DNA of 16,623 nt from Spartobacteria bacterium (GCA_947487745.1 CANKXQ010000009.1:1-16623), one strand, 5' to 3'. Shown: positions 8,862 to 15,872, counted from the stretch's first letter. Numbers and translations: made by a program. The notes: generated from the sequence alone by a model not told the origin.

Positions 8862-10004
8862 ATGAAAAAAATTCTCAGTAAAATTCGAGTCACGAACAGC
8901 ATCTTCCTCATCGGAACCTTCCTCGTCACCTGCACGGCCGTTCCTCTCTACATCTGGCAAAACGGCCTCAATCTCTTCCAAGTGGCTTTGTTTTTCTTTT
9001 TCACCTTTTCGACAGGCATGAGCATCACGCTCGGCTACCACCGCCTGTTCTCGCACCTCACCTTCCAAGCAAATCCGCTGGTGAAACTCTACACGCTGCT
9101 CTTCGGTGCGGCGGCATTTGAAGGTTCCGCCCTCGCTTGGTCGGCCGACCACCGCCGCCACCACAAATTCGTGGACCACGACGACGACCCCTATGACATC
9201 TCGCGCGGGCTTTTCCACGCCCACATCGGCTGGCTTCTCTTCCGTCGCGGGCCCGACACGCCCCTCACATGGGTTAGGGATTTGCAAAAAGACCGCCTCG
9301 CCTGGTGGCAGCACGAATACTATGTGCCGATCGCCATTTTCATGAGTTTCGGCCTGCCTGCGCTCATCGGCTACATCTATGGTGGGGCCAATGCCGCCCT
9401 CGGCGCGTTCCTGCTCTCCGGCTTTGCCCGCGTCGTGCTCGTGCACCACTCGACCTTCTGCATTAACTCGCTCTGCCACTGGATCGGCGACCGTCCGTAT
9501 TCCACCCACTGTTCGGCGCGCGACAGCTTCCTCATGGCGGTTTTCACCTTTGGCGAGGGCTACCACAACTTCCACCATGAGTTCCAGTATGACTACCGGA
9601 ATGGTGTCAAACCTTGGCAATACGATCCCACCAAGTGGGCGATCTGGATTCTGAACAAACTCGGTCTCACCAGCAACCTCCGCACCGTGCCAGAGGAAAA
9701 AATCCTCAAAGCGCAAATCGCCGAGCATGACCGCCTGCTGGAGTCGAAATTGCTCGCCCAGCCCACGCCGATCTCCGACTCGATCCATGCCATGGTCCAA
9801 AGTGCCCGCGCCCGCATGGATGAAGCCCTCCTCCGCTGGGAGGAACTGCTCGTCGAATACCGCGCCGCAGCCGCAGGAAAAACCGAAATCTCCCGCCGGG
9901 AAATGGCCGAACTCCGCAAGAGCCTGCAACAAGCCAGCGATCAATTCCGCCAATCCCTGCGCGAGTGGAAGAATACTTGGCAAAGCCTGCCCGCGGCATG
10001 CTGA
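8862..10004 (+). CDS. Fatty-acyl desaturase (acyl-CoA/acyl-lipid delta-9 type) with C-terminal extension
   Basis: A membrane di-iron enzyme that introduces a double bond into fatty acyl chains, adjusting membrane fluidity. The three histidine boxes are clear: HRLFSH (60-65), HRRHH (97-101) and HNFHH (235-239), with further metal-site histidines in LVHHSTFCINSLCHW (193-207). Hydrophobic segments lie near 13-31, 37-58, 72-92, 153-173 and 177-197. After the catalytic domain (about residue 270) comes a roughly 110-residue charged, helix-prone tail (from about EEKILKAQIAEHDRLLESKL) that classical short bacterial desaturases lack; it may form a coiled coil. The ATG at 8862 begins MKKILSKIRVTNSIF, and an in-frame start further upstream is not needed. 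The gene is divergent from leuC with 155 bp between. Substrate and double-bond position cannot be told from sequence. Confidence 0.94.
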   Translation: MKKILSKIRVTNSIFLIGTFLVTCTAVPLYIWQNGLNLFQVALFFFFTFSTGMSITLGYHRLFSHLTFQANPLVKLYTLLFGAAAFEGSALAWSADHRRHHKFVDHDDDPYDISRGLFHAHIGWLLFRRGPDTPLTWVRDLQKDRLAWWQHEYYVPIAIFMSFGLPALIGYIYGGANAALGAFLLSGFARVVLVHHSTFCINSLCHWIGDRPYSTHCSARDSFLMAVFTFGEGYHNFHHEFQYDYRNGVKPWQYDPTKWAIWILNKLGLTSNLRTVPEEKILKAQIAEHDRLLESKLLAQPTPISDSIHAMVQSARARMDEALLRWEELLVEYRAAAAGKTEISRREMAELRKSLQQASDQFRQSLREWKNTWQSLPAAC

Positions 10005-10013
10005 GGGGGAAGG

Positions 10014-10048
10014 AAGTTTTAAGTTTGTAAGGATTAAGTTTTAAGTTC
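10014..10048. repeat. Short AT-rich direct repeat
   Basis: AAGTTTTAAGTTT (10014-10026) and AAGTTTTAAGTTC (10036-10048) are near-identical 13-mers spaced 22 bp apart, just after the desaturase stop. They may be part of an intergenic repeat family; only a genome-wide count could show this. Confidence 0.5.
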
Positions 10049-10072
10049 GCGCGGCAGTGCTTGAACTTGGGA

Positions 10073-10095
10073 GGGTCAGCGTTCTCGCCTGACCC
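10073..10095 (+). terminator. Stem-loop downstream of the desaturase
   Basis: GGGTCAG (10073-10079) pairs perfectly with CTGACCC (10089-10095) over a 9-nt loop and is followed by TAATTTC. It lies in the 161-bp gap between the convergent desaturase gene and the exported-protein gene. The uridine run is short, so it may be a weak intrinsic terminator or an extragenic palindrome. Apart from this and the short repeat, I see nothing else in the gap. Confidence 0.45.
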
Positions 10096-10165
10096 TAATT
10101 TCATTCACAGACAGTGATTTTCAACAGATATTGTATCGCCCTCAACGATTGTGAACGGCGTTTCT

Positions 10166-10792
10166 TCAGCTTTTGGGAAGCGGCTTGCCGCAGAGTGCGG
10201 CGAAGGCGTTTCGCTGGGCGGGAGTGAGGAGGGCTTTCATCTCCTCGGCTTGCCGCACGCGGTAGTCACGGAGAATATCGACGCGGTTTTTGTGCGAGAC
10301 GGCGCCGGAACCGTAGGAACGATTGATTTCCGAAACAAATTCCAACCCCCGGACGCGCAGGGCTTCGATGGAAGCCTTCTGGCGGTAGGAGAGGCGAAGT
10401 TGTTTTTGAATCTGCGGGGAGACGAGCATGCTGTAGCTGAGAATCTGGTTTTGAATCTCAGTGAACCGGGCGAACTGCGCGGGAGTGAGGATTGCGAGTG
10501 CCCGTGCGTTGTTGCCGTCGATGAGTGCGAAGAGGCGCTGATCCTGTGTGAGACCTGAACTTGGGGCGGCTGGATTTTTGAGGAGCGACTGGGAGCGGGA
10601 TTTCAGCTCTTGGCGAAGGCTGTGGATCTGGGCGATTTGATCGCGATTGAGTGCGAGATCCGAGCGGACGCCTGGCATCTCCATGAGCAGAGTCACCGAG
10701 CCCGGATAATCGGTCGCACGGGTGGTCGCATACAGCGGGGCTGAGGCGGCGAGGGCGAGACCGAAAATCGCGAGCAGGGTTTTTTTGAGCAT
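10166..10792 (-). CDS. Exported protein with LTxxQ-like motifs (Spy/CpxP-like, function unknown)
   Basis: A 208-residue protein starting with a signal peptide (MLKKTLLAIFGLALAASAPL, probable cleavage after YA near residue 22), so probably periplasmic. The mature part is helical and charged and has repeated motifs of the L-[TNS]-x-x-Q type: LNRDQ (48-52), LTPAQ (102-106), LSYRQ (134-138) and LTPAQ (189-193). Such motifs mark Spy/CpxP-like proteins and are common in exported helical proteins of Planctomycetes and Verrucomicrobia. A chaperone or envelope-stress role is possible but inferred only from the motif. It starts 6 bp after the transaldolase stop, so it is almost certainly co-transcribed with that gene, an unexpected partner. 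There is one cysteine near the C-terminus (201) and no lipobox. Confidence 0.85.
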   Translation of the reverse strand: MLKKTLLAIFGLALAASAPLYATTRATDYPGSVTLLMEMPGVRSDLALNRDQIAQIHSLRQELKSRSQSLLKNPAAPSSGLTQDQRLFALIDGNNARALAILTPAQFARFTEIQNQILSYSMLVSPQIQKQLRLSYRQKASIEALRVRGLEFVSEINRSYGSGAVSHKNRVDILRDYRVRQAEEMKALLTPAQRNAFAALCGKPLPKS

Positions 10793-10798
10793 GGGATG

Positions 10799-11761
10799 TT
10801 AGAAGCTTTTCGCGATGATTTGTTCGAGCTGAACGATGTCAGCAGCGAATTTGCGGATGCCTTCGGCAAGCTTGTCGGTGGCCATGGCGTCCTCGTTGAG
10901 CATCCAGCGGAAGGTTTTTTGGTTCATCTCGATTTTCTCAACACTCGCCGAGGCTGCGGCTGATTCGTCGAGCTTGCGGGTTACGGAGTCCGGGGAATCC
11001 TTGAGTTCTTTGAGGAGCTCGGGAGCGATCGTGAGGAGGTCGCAGCCGGCGAGTTCGCGGATCTGGCTGGTGTTCCGGAAGCTGGCACCCATGACTTGGG
11101 TTTGATAGCCGAACTTTTTGTAGTAGGTGAAAATTTTCTGCACGGATTCCACGCCGGGGTCTTCGGCGCCGACATATTCCTTGCCGGTTTTCGCCTTGTA
11201 GTAGTCGTAGATGCGGCCGACGAATGGCGAGATCAGGCGCACACCTGCTTCGGCGCAGGCGATGGCCTGAGGAAGCGAGAAAAGAAGGGTGAGATTGCAG
11301 TTGATGCCTTCCTTTTGGCAGATGGCGGCGGCTTGAGCACCTTCCCAGGTCGAGGCGATCTTGATGAGCACGCGCTCGCGGGGCGTGCCGAGCTTCTCGT
11401 AGAGGCCGATGAGATAGCGCGCCTTCTCGACGGTGGCCTCAACATCAAAGGAGAGGCGGGCATCGACTTCGGTGGAAACGCGGCCTGGAACGATCGAGAG
11501 AATCTCGCGGCCGAAGGCGATGAGCAGGTCGTCGATGACTTTGCGGTGGAGTGTGGAGCCGCTGAGCGCTGTGCTGCGGTTGTCAGCGATGGCTTTTTCC
11601 AAGAGAGGCTTGTATTCCGCCTGTTGGACGGCCTTGAAAATGAGCGTGGGGTTGGTGGTGGCATCCTGTGGCTCGAAGGCGCGGATGCTTTCGAAGTCGC
11701 CCGTGTCGGCGACAACTGTGGTGAATTGCTTGAGTTGGTCGAGTGCGTTGGATTGGCTCAT
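10799..11761 (-). CDS. tal: Transaldolase (TalB type)
   Basis: A cytosolic enzyme of the non-oxidative pentose phosphate pathway that transfers a dihydroxyacetone unit from sedoheptulose 7-phosphate to glyceraldehyde 3-phosphate. The 320-residue length and the sequence fit the classical TalB subfamily throughout. TVVADTGD (15-22) carries Asp19, DATTNPTLI (33-41) is conserved, and [12 protein letters not shown] (91-102) carries Glu98. [11 protein letters not shown] (131-141) carries the Schiff-base Lys134, and [11 protein letters not shown] (152-162) and [11 protein letters not shown] (178-188) follow. The C-terminus [14 protein letters not shown] is also typical. The ATG at 11761 gives [19 protein letters not shown], the normal N-terminus. 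A perfect 14-bp palindrome lies about 38-51 bp upstream of the start. tatD ends 72 bp upstream on the same strand, and the exported LTxxQ protein follows after 6 bp. Confidence 0.97.
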   Translation of the reverse strand: MSQSNALDQLKQFTTVVADTGDFESIRAFEPQDATTNPTLIFKAVQQAEYKPLLEKAIADNRSTALSGSTLHRKVIDDLLIAFGREILSIVPGRVSTEVDARLSFDVEATVEKARYLIGLYEKLGTPRERVLIKIASTWEGAQAAAICQKEGINCNLTLLFSLPQAIACAEAGVRLISPFVGRIYDYYKAKTGKEYVGAEDPGVESVQKIFTYYKKFGYQTQVMGASFRNTSQIRELAGCDLLTIAPELLKELKDSPDSVTRKLDESAAASASVEKIEMNQKTFRWMLNEDAMATDKLAEGIRKFAADIVQLEQIIAKSF

Positions 11762-11798
11762 GGTATGAAAAACAGCGTTACTTTGTGGAAGTGCATGC

Positions 11799-11812
11799 CC
11801 GATTGCAATCGG
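11799..11812. promoter_or_regulatory. Perfect 14-bp palindrome upstream of transaldolase (possible operator)
   Basis: CCGATTGCAATCGG is fully self-complementary and sits in the 72-bp gap between tatD and transaldolase, about 38-51 bp before the tal start. The spacing and symmetry suit a dimeric repressor or activator site. It has no loop and no uridine tract, which argues against a terminator for tatD. The regulator is unknown. Confidence 0.4.
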
Positions 11813-11833
11813 TAAATCAGTCAGGCTGCGGTG

Positions 11834-12682
11834 TTATTTCAATCGGAAGAATGCTTCTGCGGTCCGCGTGGTGGCAGCGACGATCTCTTCGAGGGTGGCA
11901 CCGCGCGCTTCGGCGATTTTTTCGGCGACAAGTCGTGTGTGGGCGGGTTCGCAGCGCTTGCCACGATGCGGCACCGGAGCCAGGTAGGGGCAGTCGGTTT
12001 CTATCATAAAGGCATCGGGAGGAATGGCGGCGACAACATCCCGCACGAGCGCCGCATTTTTGAATGTGACGATGCCTGTGAAGGAAACCAGATGTCCAAG
12101 TGCGAGGATTTCCCTCGCCTGATCCGGCGTGTTGCCAAAGCAATGGAACACACCGCGAAGGCGGCCGGTGTAGTCTTTTAAAATATCCAGCGTGTCATCC
12201 CACGCGTCGCGCTGGTGGATGACCACGTTCAGTCCGAATTCCGCAGCGAGGTCGAGTTGAGCGGTGAAAGCCTCCGCCTGTGCGGCTTTGTAGGCGCCAT
12301 CCATGATCGCCGCCTGGGTGTCATCCGCTGTTTCCGCCTGCAGCGCGCTGATGCCTGCCGCCGAGGCAAGTTTCTCCGAGGGCAGGCGGTGGTAGTCCAT
12401 GCCGGTCTCGCCGATGGCGGCGACTTTCGGGTGTGATGCGAGAGCGCGGATGCCTTCGAGCCAGCCTTCCGATTCCTCGTCGACATGGGTCGGATGCAGG
12501 CCCACGACCGCGTGCACGCAGTCGAACCTCTCCGCAAGCGCAATCGCCCGGCGGCTGCTTTCGAGTCCTGTTCCGATACTGATGATTCGCTGCACACCAG
12601 CCTTGCGAGCGGCGGCGATGACCTCCTCGAGATCGTTTTCAAAGTCCGGATAATCGAGGTGGGCGTGTGTGTCTATGAGCAT
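11834..12682 (-). CDS. TatD-family metal-dependent hydrolase (putative DNase)
   Basis: A TIM-barrel metal-dependent hydrolase; relatives include TatD/YcfH exonucleases, and many members have unknown substrates. The 282-residue product has the metal ligands expected: THAHLDY (5-11; His6, His8), IGETGMDYHR (90-99; Glu92), VVIHQRDAWDDTL (153-165; His156), GVFHCFG (177-183; His180) and IETDCPYLAP (227-236; Asp230). KRCEPAH (242-248) is also conserved. Between GMDYH and the helix before VVIH there is about 25-30 extra residues (roughly 102-132, rich in Ala and acidic residues) compared with the usual GLDYYY-to-VIH spacing. The frame is open back to 13039, but MLIDTHAHLDYP at 12682 is the family N-terminus, and earlier codons overlap the hydrolase gene. 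It lies 58 bp after that gene on the same strand. Confidence 0.93.
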   Translation of the reverse strand: MLIDTHAHLDYPDFENDLEEVIAAARKAGVQRIISIGTGLESSRRAIALAERFDCVHAVVGLHPTHVDEESEGWLEGIRALASHPKVAAIGETGMDYHRLPSEKLASAAGISALQAETADDTQAAIMDGAYKAAQAEAFTAQLDLAAEFGLNVVIHQRDAWDDTLDILKDYTGRLRGVFHCFGNTPDQAREILALGHLVSFTGIVTFKNAALVRDVVAAIPPDAFMIETDCPYLAPVPHRGKRCEPAHTRLVAEKIAEARGATLEEIVAATTRTAEAFFRLK

Positions 12683-12740
12683 GGAATAATCGTTCGGTAA
12701 AGGGGTGGAGAGGTTCAAGGGTAAAAGGCCTCGCTCTTCC

Positions 12741-13604
12741 TCAGGCTTGAGTCCGTTTCGCGAGCCATGCGGCGATATCCGAGACCACGAGGTCGCGGTC
12801 CCAGTCGTGCCAGAGCAGATGGTAAGCCTCTGGATAGTGGCGCAGCGACTTGTCCGGCGATGGGATTTTTTCAAACCAAGAGTCGATTTGCGTGGGTTTG
12901 ACAAAGCAGTCATTGCCCGCCGCAAGAACCAGTGTCGGTGCATGGATGCCGGCGGCCAACGAGGCGCTATCTTCAATGAGATTCCCCAGCTCGACCAGGA
13001 AGCGCAGACTGAAGCCGCGGATGTGGTGTGGTTTTTCACTGAGGGAATCTTGATACGCGCGGTCCCTCGTCAACGGCGGTGCGATAGATTTTCCATTCAC
13101 GAACCGGCTTGGCGTGAGCCTGAAGCCTGGCGCAAGAGTTGCCATGCGGCGTAAAACCCAGCGCACAGTTCCAGGCACCGGCCGCCGCAAGCCCACCACA
13201 GGAACGGATAAAATCACACCATCCACCGCATGGCGGGAGTCACCGCTTTTTCTCGACCACCCCGCGTAGCCTGCCGCGAGGAGCGAGCCCATGCTCTCGC
13301 CCATGAGAAACACCGGTCGCCCCTCATGGGACTTTCGCAGAGCGGCAACGAAGGCCGCGATGTCGAGCATTTGCGTCTCAAATTCCAGCGCCGCTCCACG
13401 CCGCGCGGCGATGTGGTCACTGCCCTGCCCACGCAGATCGAGCGCGTGAAACGCATAGCCGGGAATCCGCGCCGGGAGCGGATGAAACTGCTCACCGCAG
13501 CCATTCATTCCGTGCACGCAAGCGACCACCGCCCGGCAGTCTGCGGTCGGCCAGGAGTGCGCGCTGCGCGGCTCCCGGTCATTCGTGGTCCATGAAAATC
13601 TCAT
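12741..13604 (-). CDS. Alpha/beta hydrolase (lysophospholipase/monoacylglycerol lipase-like)
   Basis: A serine hydrolase of the alpha/beta fold, similar in layout to monoacylglycerol lipases and lysophospholipases; the substrate is probably a lipid ester, but this is inferred. The 287-residue protein has VHGMNGCGEQF (30-40; oxyanion region), FHALDLRGQGSD (52-63) and the nucleophile elbow MGESMGS (101-107) with Ser104. VLAAGNDCFVKP (226-237) carries probable Asp232, and YPEAYHLLWHD (257-267) carries probable His262. No signal peptide is seen, so it is likely cytosolic. I prefer the ATG at 13604 (MRFSWTTNDREP), because the upstream ATG at 13640 would overlap the start of the divergent exported-protein gene. 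It precedes tatD by 58 bp and may share its transcript. Confidence 0.9.
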   Translation of the reverse strand: MRFSWTTNDREPRSAHSWPTADCRAVVACVHGMNGCGEQFHPLPARIPGYAFHALDLRGQGSDHIAARRGAALEFETQMLDIAAFVAALRKSHEGRPVFLMGESMGSLLAAGYAGWSRKSGDSRHAVDGVILSVPVVGLRRPVPGTVRWVLRRMATLAPGFRLTPSRFVNGKSIAPPLTRDRAYQDSLSEKPHHIRGFSLRFLVELGNLIEDSASLAAGIHAPTLVLAAGNDCFVKPTQIDSWFEKIPSPDKSLRHYPEAYHLLWHDWDRDLVVSDIAAWLAKRTQA

Positions 13605-13638
13605 TGCCAATTCAGCGCACAGTAATAAATCCGGAGGC

Positions 13639-14151
13639 ATGATCCGCCTTGTAGCCCTTGTTTTTCTATTCCAGACGTTTTCCGCATTTGCCGCTCAACT
13701 TGATCTCGCCGTGGTGCAATTTCCAGAAGTAAAAACCGCCGCCGAACTCAACACAGCTCTCGCCGGCGTGAACCTTGCCGAAATCACAAACGCCGACCGC
13801 ACCGTCACCAGCGTGCGATATCTCCAAGGCGGCATGGTTCTCTTTAGCCAATCCATTCCATCCACCGCCACGCTCCGTTCCTCCACACGCCTTGGGAACT
13901 CCCGCGCGGATGTGACAGGCACCTTGAAAAACCATTCACTCCAGGTGGAAATCCGCCTCACCGAGGGTGTCGATGCCGGTCTCCGGCGCTTTACCAGCCG
14001 CACGCACGCCGGCTCCGCTCCGCTTCCCACCGGAGCGCCCCGCGTCATCGCCATGCGCATCATCACGGGAAAAACAAAATCCGTCACCAAAGGGAGTGCC
14101 GAGGTGAAGGAATCCGTATCCTGCCATGTGGTCCTCGCGCAACTGCGCTGA
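13639..14151 (+). CDS. Exported protein of unknown function
   Basis: I do not recognise this 170-residue protein. It begins with a clear signal peptide, MIRLVALVFLFQTFSAFA, with probable cleavage after Ala18, so it is exported to the periplasm or beyond. The mature part is rich in Thr, Ser, Ala and Val with alternating hydrophobic patterns (for example VRYLQGGMVLFSQSI, 59-73), suggesting a beta-rich fold. It has a single cysteine (Cys162) and no membrane anchor. The frame is open from 13585, but those codons overlap the divergent hydrolase gene and precede the signal peptide, so I start at 13639. A GGAGG (13633-13637) ends only 1 nt before this ATG, too close to act as a normal Shine-Dalgarno. 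It ends 6 bp from the convergent corA stop. Confidence 0.72.
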   Translation: MIRLVALVFLFQTFSAFAAQLDLAVVQFPEVKTAAELNTALAGVNLAEITNADRTVTSVRYLQGGMVLFSQSIPSTATLRSSTRLGNSRADVTGTLKNHSLQVEIRLTEGVDAGLRRFTSRTHAGSAPLPTGAPRVIAMRIITGKTKSVTKGSAEVKESVSCHVVLAQLR

Positions 14152-14157
14152 GCCGCC

Positions 14158-15225
14158 TCAGAACCAGCGCTTGCGTTTGAAGAAGACCAGCATCCCGCCC
14201 GAAATCACCGCGCAGAGCGCCCAGAAGAAAACATAGCCGAAGGGCCAGGAAAGCTCCGGCATGTTCGCTGGAAACTCGGTCTTGAAATTCATCCCGTAAA
14301 CGCCGGCCAAAAATGTGAGGGGAATGAACAAAACCGAAACGATGGTCAGCACGCGGATGATTTCATTTGTGCGGAATCCCACGCTCGAAAGGTAGAGATC
14401 CATCAAGCCCGCGCTGAGATCGCGATAGCTTTCAATAATGTCGATGATCTGCGTGACATGGTCGTAGCAGTCGCGCACATACACCTGCGTGGCCCGTGTC
14501 ACGAGTCCCGAGTCGTCACGCATGAGGGTGCTGAAAATTTCACGATGGGGCCAGGCCGCGCGTCGCAGCGCCAGAAGAAGCCGCTTCGCCTCGTAGAGTT
14601 TCCTCAGGCTGCTGCGAACCGGTTTTTCCAGCAACTCCTCCTCGACCTCCTCGATGCTGTCGCCGACGGATTCCAGCACGGGAAAAATCTGATCCACCGT
14701 CGCGTCCAGAAGGGCATACGCGAGGTAGTCGGGCTTCATGCGGCGGGCATACCCGCGCCCTGATTTCAAGCGGGTCCGCACCGATTCGAACACATCGTGC
14801 CCGGCATCCTCCTGGATCGTGATCAAAAACGATTCCCCCAAAAACAAGCTCACCTGCTCGAAGCACAATTCGTCGCCTTCCTGAAAATAAACCATCTCGC
14901 TCACGATGAAGAAGTGGTTTTCAAAAGGCTCGATCTTGGGCCGCTGCGCCGTGTTCAAGACATCCTCCACCGCCAGCGCATGCAGACCAAAACGCTCGGC
15001 CACCCGCTCCAGCAGCGGCACATCGCCCAGTCCCTCGATGTCGATCCAGTTCACTTTCGAGGGATCGTATTTCGCCATGAGCGAGTCCCAGTCTGAGAAT
15101 TCCTCGTCCAGCAGCGAGTCGGCGTCATACTGGATCAATCGCATTTTTGCCGGCCCCGACGCTCCCGGCGGTGCATTCAATGTTCCAGGAGGGGTTCCCG
15201 ACGGTTTGTAGCAAAAGCGAATCAT
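14158..15225 (-). CDS. corA: CorA-type magnesium/divalent cation transporter
   Basis: A pentameric inner-membrane channel for Mg2+ (also Co2+ or Ni2+ in relatives). The 355-residue protein has a large acidic cytosolic domain with long helices (for example VGDSIEEVEEELLEKP, 187-202). Two C-terminal membrane helices follow at about 291-309 and 328-348. The selectivity motif YGMNF is at 310-314, followed by MPELSWPFGY (322-331). The protein ends in the basic tail KRKRWF, as expected. I keep the ATG at 15225; an alternative at 15144 (MRLIQYDADS) would drop a Pro/Gly-rich leader of 27 residues that similar proteins often have. An AAGG two bases before the start is at best a weak ribosome site. The gene converges with the exported-protein gene with only 6 bp between stops. 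Confidence 0.95.
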   Translation of the reverse strand: MIRFCYKPSGTPPGTLNAPPGASGPAKMRLIQYDADSLLDEEFSDWDSLMAKYDPSKVNWIDIEGLGDVPLLERVAERFGLHALAVEDVLNTAQRPKIEPFENHFFIVSEMVYFQEGDELCFEQVSLFLGESFLITIQEDAGHDVFESVRTRLKSGRGYARRMKPDYLAYALLDATVDQIFPVLESVGDSIEEVEEELLEKPVRSSLRKLYEAKRLLLALRRAAWPHREIFSTLMRDDSGLVTRATQVYVRDCYDHVTQIIDIIESYRDLSAGLMDLYLSSVGFRTNEIIRVLTIVSVLFIPLTFLAGVYGMNFKTEFPANMPELSWPFGYVFFWALCAVISGGMLVFFKRKRWF

Positions 15226-15429
15226 TGCCTTGCGCTACATCAAACCTGCCTCTCAACACACGATATTTTTTGTTAATTAAAAGAGTTGCAAACCGCCTGC
15301 GACAAGCTATGCAACCAGCCTTCTGAGCGTTTCGTCGCATTTCTCATTTTTTGTTGTGCGTTTCCCATGATCACAGTTAGTGGATGCGAAACTTTTACAG
15401 ACAGACACTTGCATGGGGATTTCACCCCG

Positions 15430-15450
15430 CTTCTTGCTTCTTGCTGCTTG
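15430..15450. repeat. Three tandem 7-bp repeats upstream of the RHH gene
   Basis: CTTCTTG, CTTCTTG and CTGCTTG stand head to tail; the third differs at one base. They overlap the possible -35 box of the plus-strand promoter. Ribbon-helix-helix proteins often bind short tandem sites and control their own genes, so an operator is a reasonable but untested idea. Confidence 0.45.
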
Positions 15451-15476
15451 CGGTGCGGCAGGACTTGGACGATAAG
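15448..15476 (+). promoter_or_regulatory. Candidate promoter for the RHH transcript
   Basis: TTGCGG (15448-15453), a 17-bp spacer and GATAAG (15471-15476) give a sigma-70-like arrangement with three and four matches to consensus. It would start transcription near 15483, about 80 bp before the RHH gene. Confidence 0.3.
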
Positions 15477-15482
15477 AGAACT

Positions 15483-15551
15483 ATGAAAACTCAAACAAAA
15501 GACAGACTTTCGAGCATTACTTTTGGGTTGAGTTTTTTACAAGGAAACTAA
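15483..15551 (+). CDS. Possible 22-residue leader peptide
   Basis: An ATG at 15483 opens MKTQTKDRLSSITFGLSFLQ and two more residues before a TAA, ending 12 bp before the RHH start. It sits where the candidate promoter would begin transcription, so it would be nearly leaderless. The peptide is basic at the N-terminus and mildly hydrophobic after it. A frame of this length arises easily by chance, and I see no family. Confidence 0.2.
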   Translation: MKTQTKDRLSSITFGLSFLQGN

Positions 15552-15563
15552 ATAACTAAACAT

Positions 15564-15854
15564 ATGATCAACGACCAAAAAATGGATCAGCGCATCACAG
15601 TGCGGCTGACAGACGACGAACTCAACGCAGCCGAGCGAGCAGCGATCGCTGAAGGCGACCGGAAAATAAGCACCCTTATTAGACGCGCGCTTTTGGTTTT
15701 TTTGCGCGACCGGGGCTACACAAATATGGGCGCCGCTCAATTTGCTCCCGGGTATCTGAACCCGAACGCGCAAATTCCGCAGCCGGTCACACAGGCGCAA
15801 CCGCAATATGGAGCCGCCGCTCCACAATACGGTCAGCCAAACACGCTCTCCTAA
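15564..15854 (+). CDS. Ribbon-helix-helix (CopG/Arc-like) DNA-binding protein with Pro/Gln/Tyr-rich tail
   Basis: A 96-residue protein whose first half fits the RHH fold: the beta strand RITVRLTDDE (10-19), helix A LNAAERAAIAEG (20-31), a turn, and helix B ISTLIRRALLVFLRDRG (35-51). Such proteins act as dimers that insert the paired strand into the DNA major groove. The second half (about 55-96) is low complexity and probably disordered, with PQPVTQAQPQYG (72-83) and a second PQYG at 87-90. There is no toxin gene beside it, so an antitoxin role is not supported; a self-regulating repressor or nucleoid protein is more likely. I use the ATG at 15564; a second at 15582 (MDQRITVRL) would give a tighter RHH N-terminus. 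AAGGA at 15541-15545 lies too far upstream for a typical ribosome site. The FAD enzyme follows after 69 bp. Confidence 0.8.
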   Translation: MINDQKMDQRITVRLTDDELNAAERAAIAEGDRKISTLIRRALLVFLRDRGYTNMGAAQFAPGYLNPNAQIPQPVTQAQPQYGAAAPQYGQPNTLS

Positions 15855-15872
15855 AAAATCACAGCGACTGAG

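Larger units (their letters stand above)
15226..15563. other. 338-bp intergenic region between corA and the RHH gene
   Basis: No convincing gene fills this stretch. The corA-proximal end is AT-rich and holds a weak minus-strand promoter candidate, TTGCAA (15291-15286), an 18-bp spacer and AATATC (15267-15262). GTTGCA (15285-15290) and TGCAAC (15310-15315) form a short inverted repeat. Further right are three tandem heptamers (15430-15450), a plus-strand promoter candidate (15448-15476) and a possible 22-codon frame (15483-15551). Open frames across 15273-15494 on both strands lack coding character. Confidence 0.6.

Noticed and set aside
8820..9983. Minus-strand open frame of 387 codons opposite the desaturase
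   Set aside because: The histidine boxes are on the plus strand; the reverse frame shows no motif.
12683..13039. N-terminal extension of the TatD-family protein
   Set aside because: The extra residues overlap the hydrolase gene, have no TatD similarity and precede the canonical MLIDTHAHLDY start.
15286..15486. Plus-strand 66-codon frame in the corA-RHH gap
   Set aside because: The product is Cys-rich without a motif, overlaps the repeats and promoter candidate, and has no ribosome site.
15564..15854. RHH protein as an antitoxin of a toxin-antitoxin pair
   Set aside because: No small toxin-like gene lies next to it; the following gene is an FAD oxidoreductase 69 bp away.
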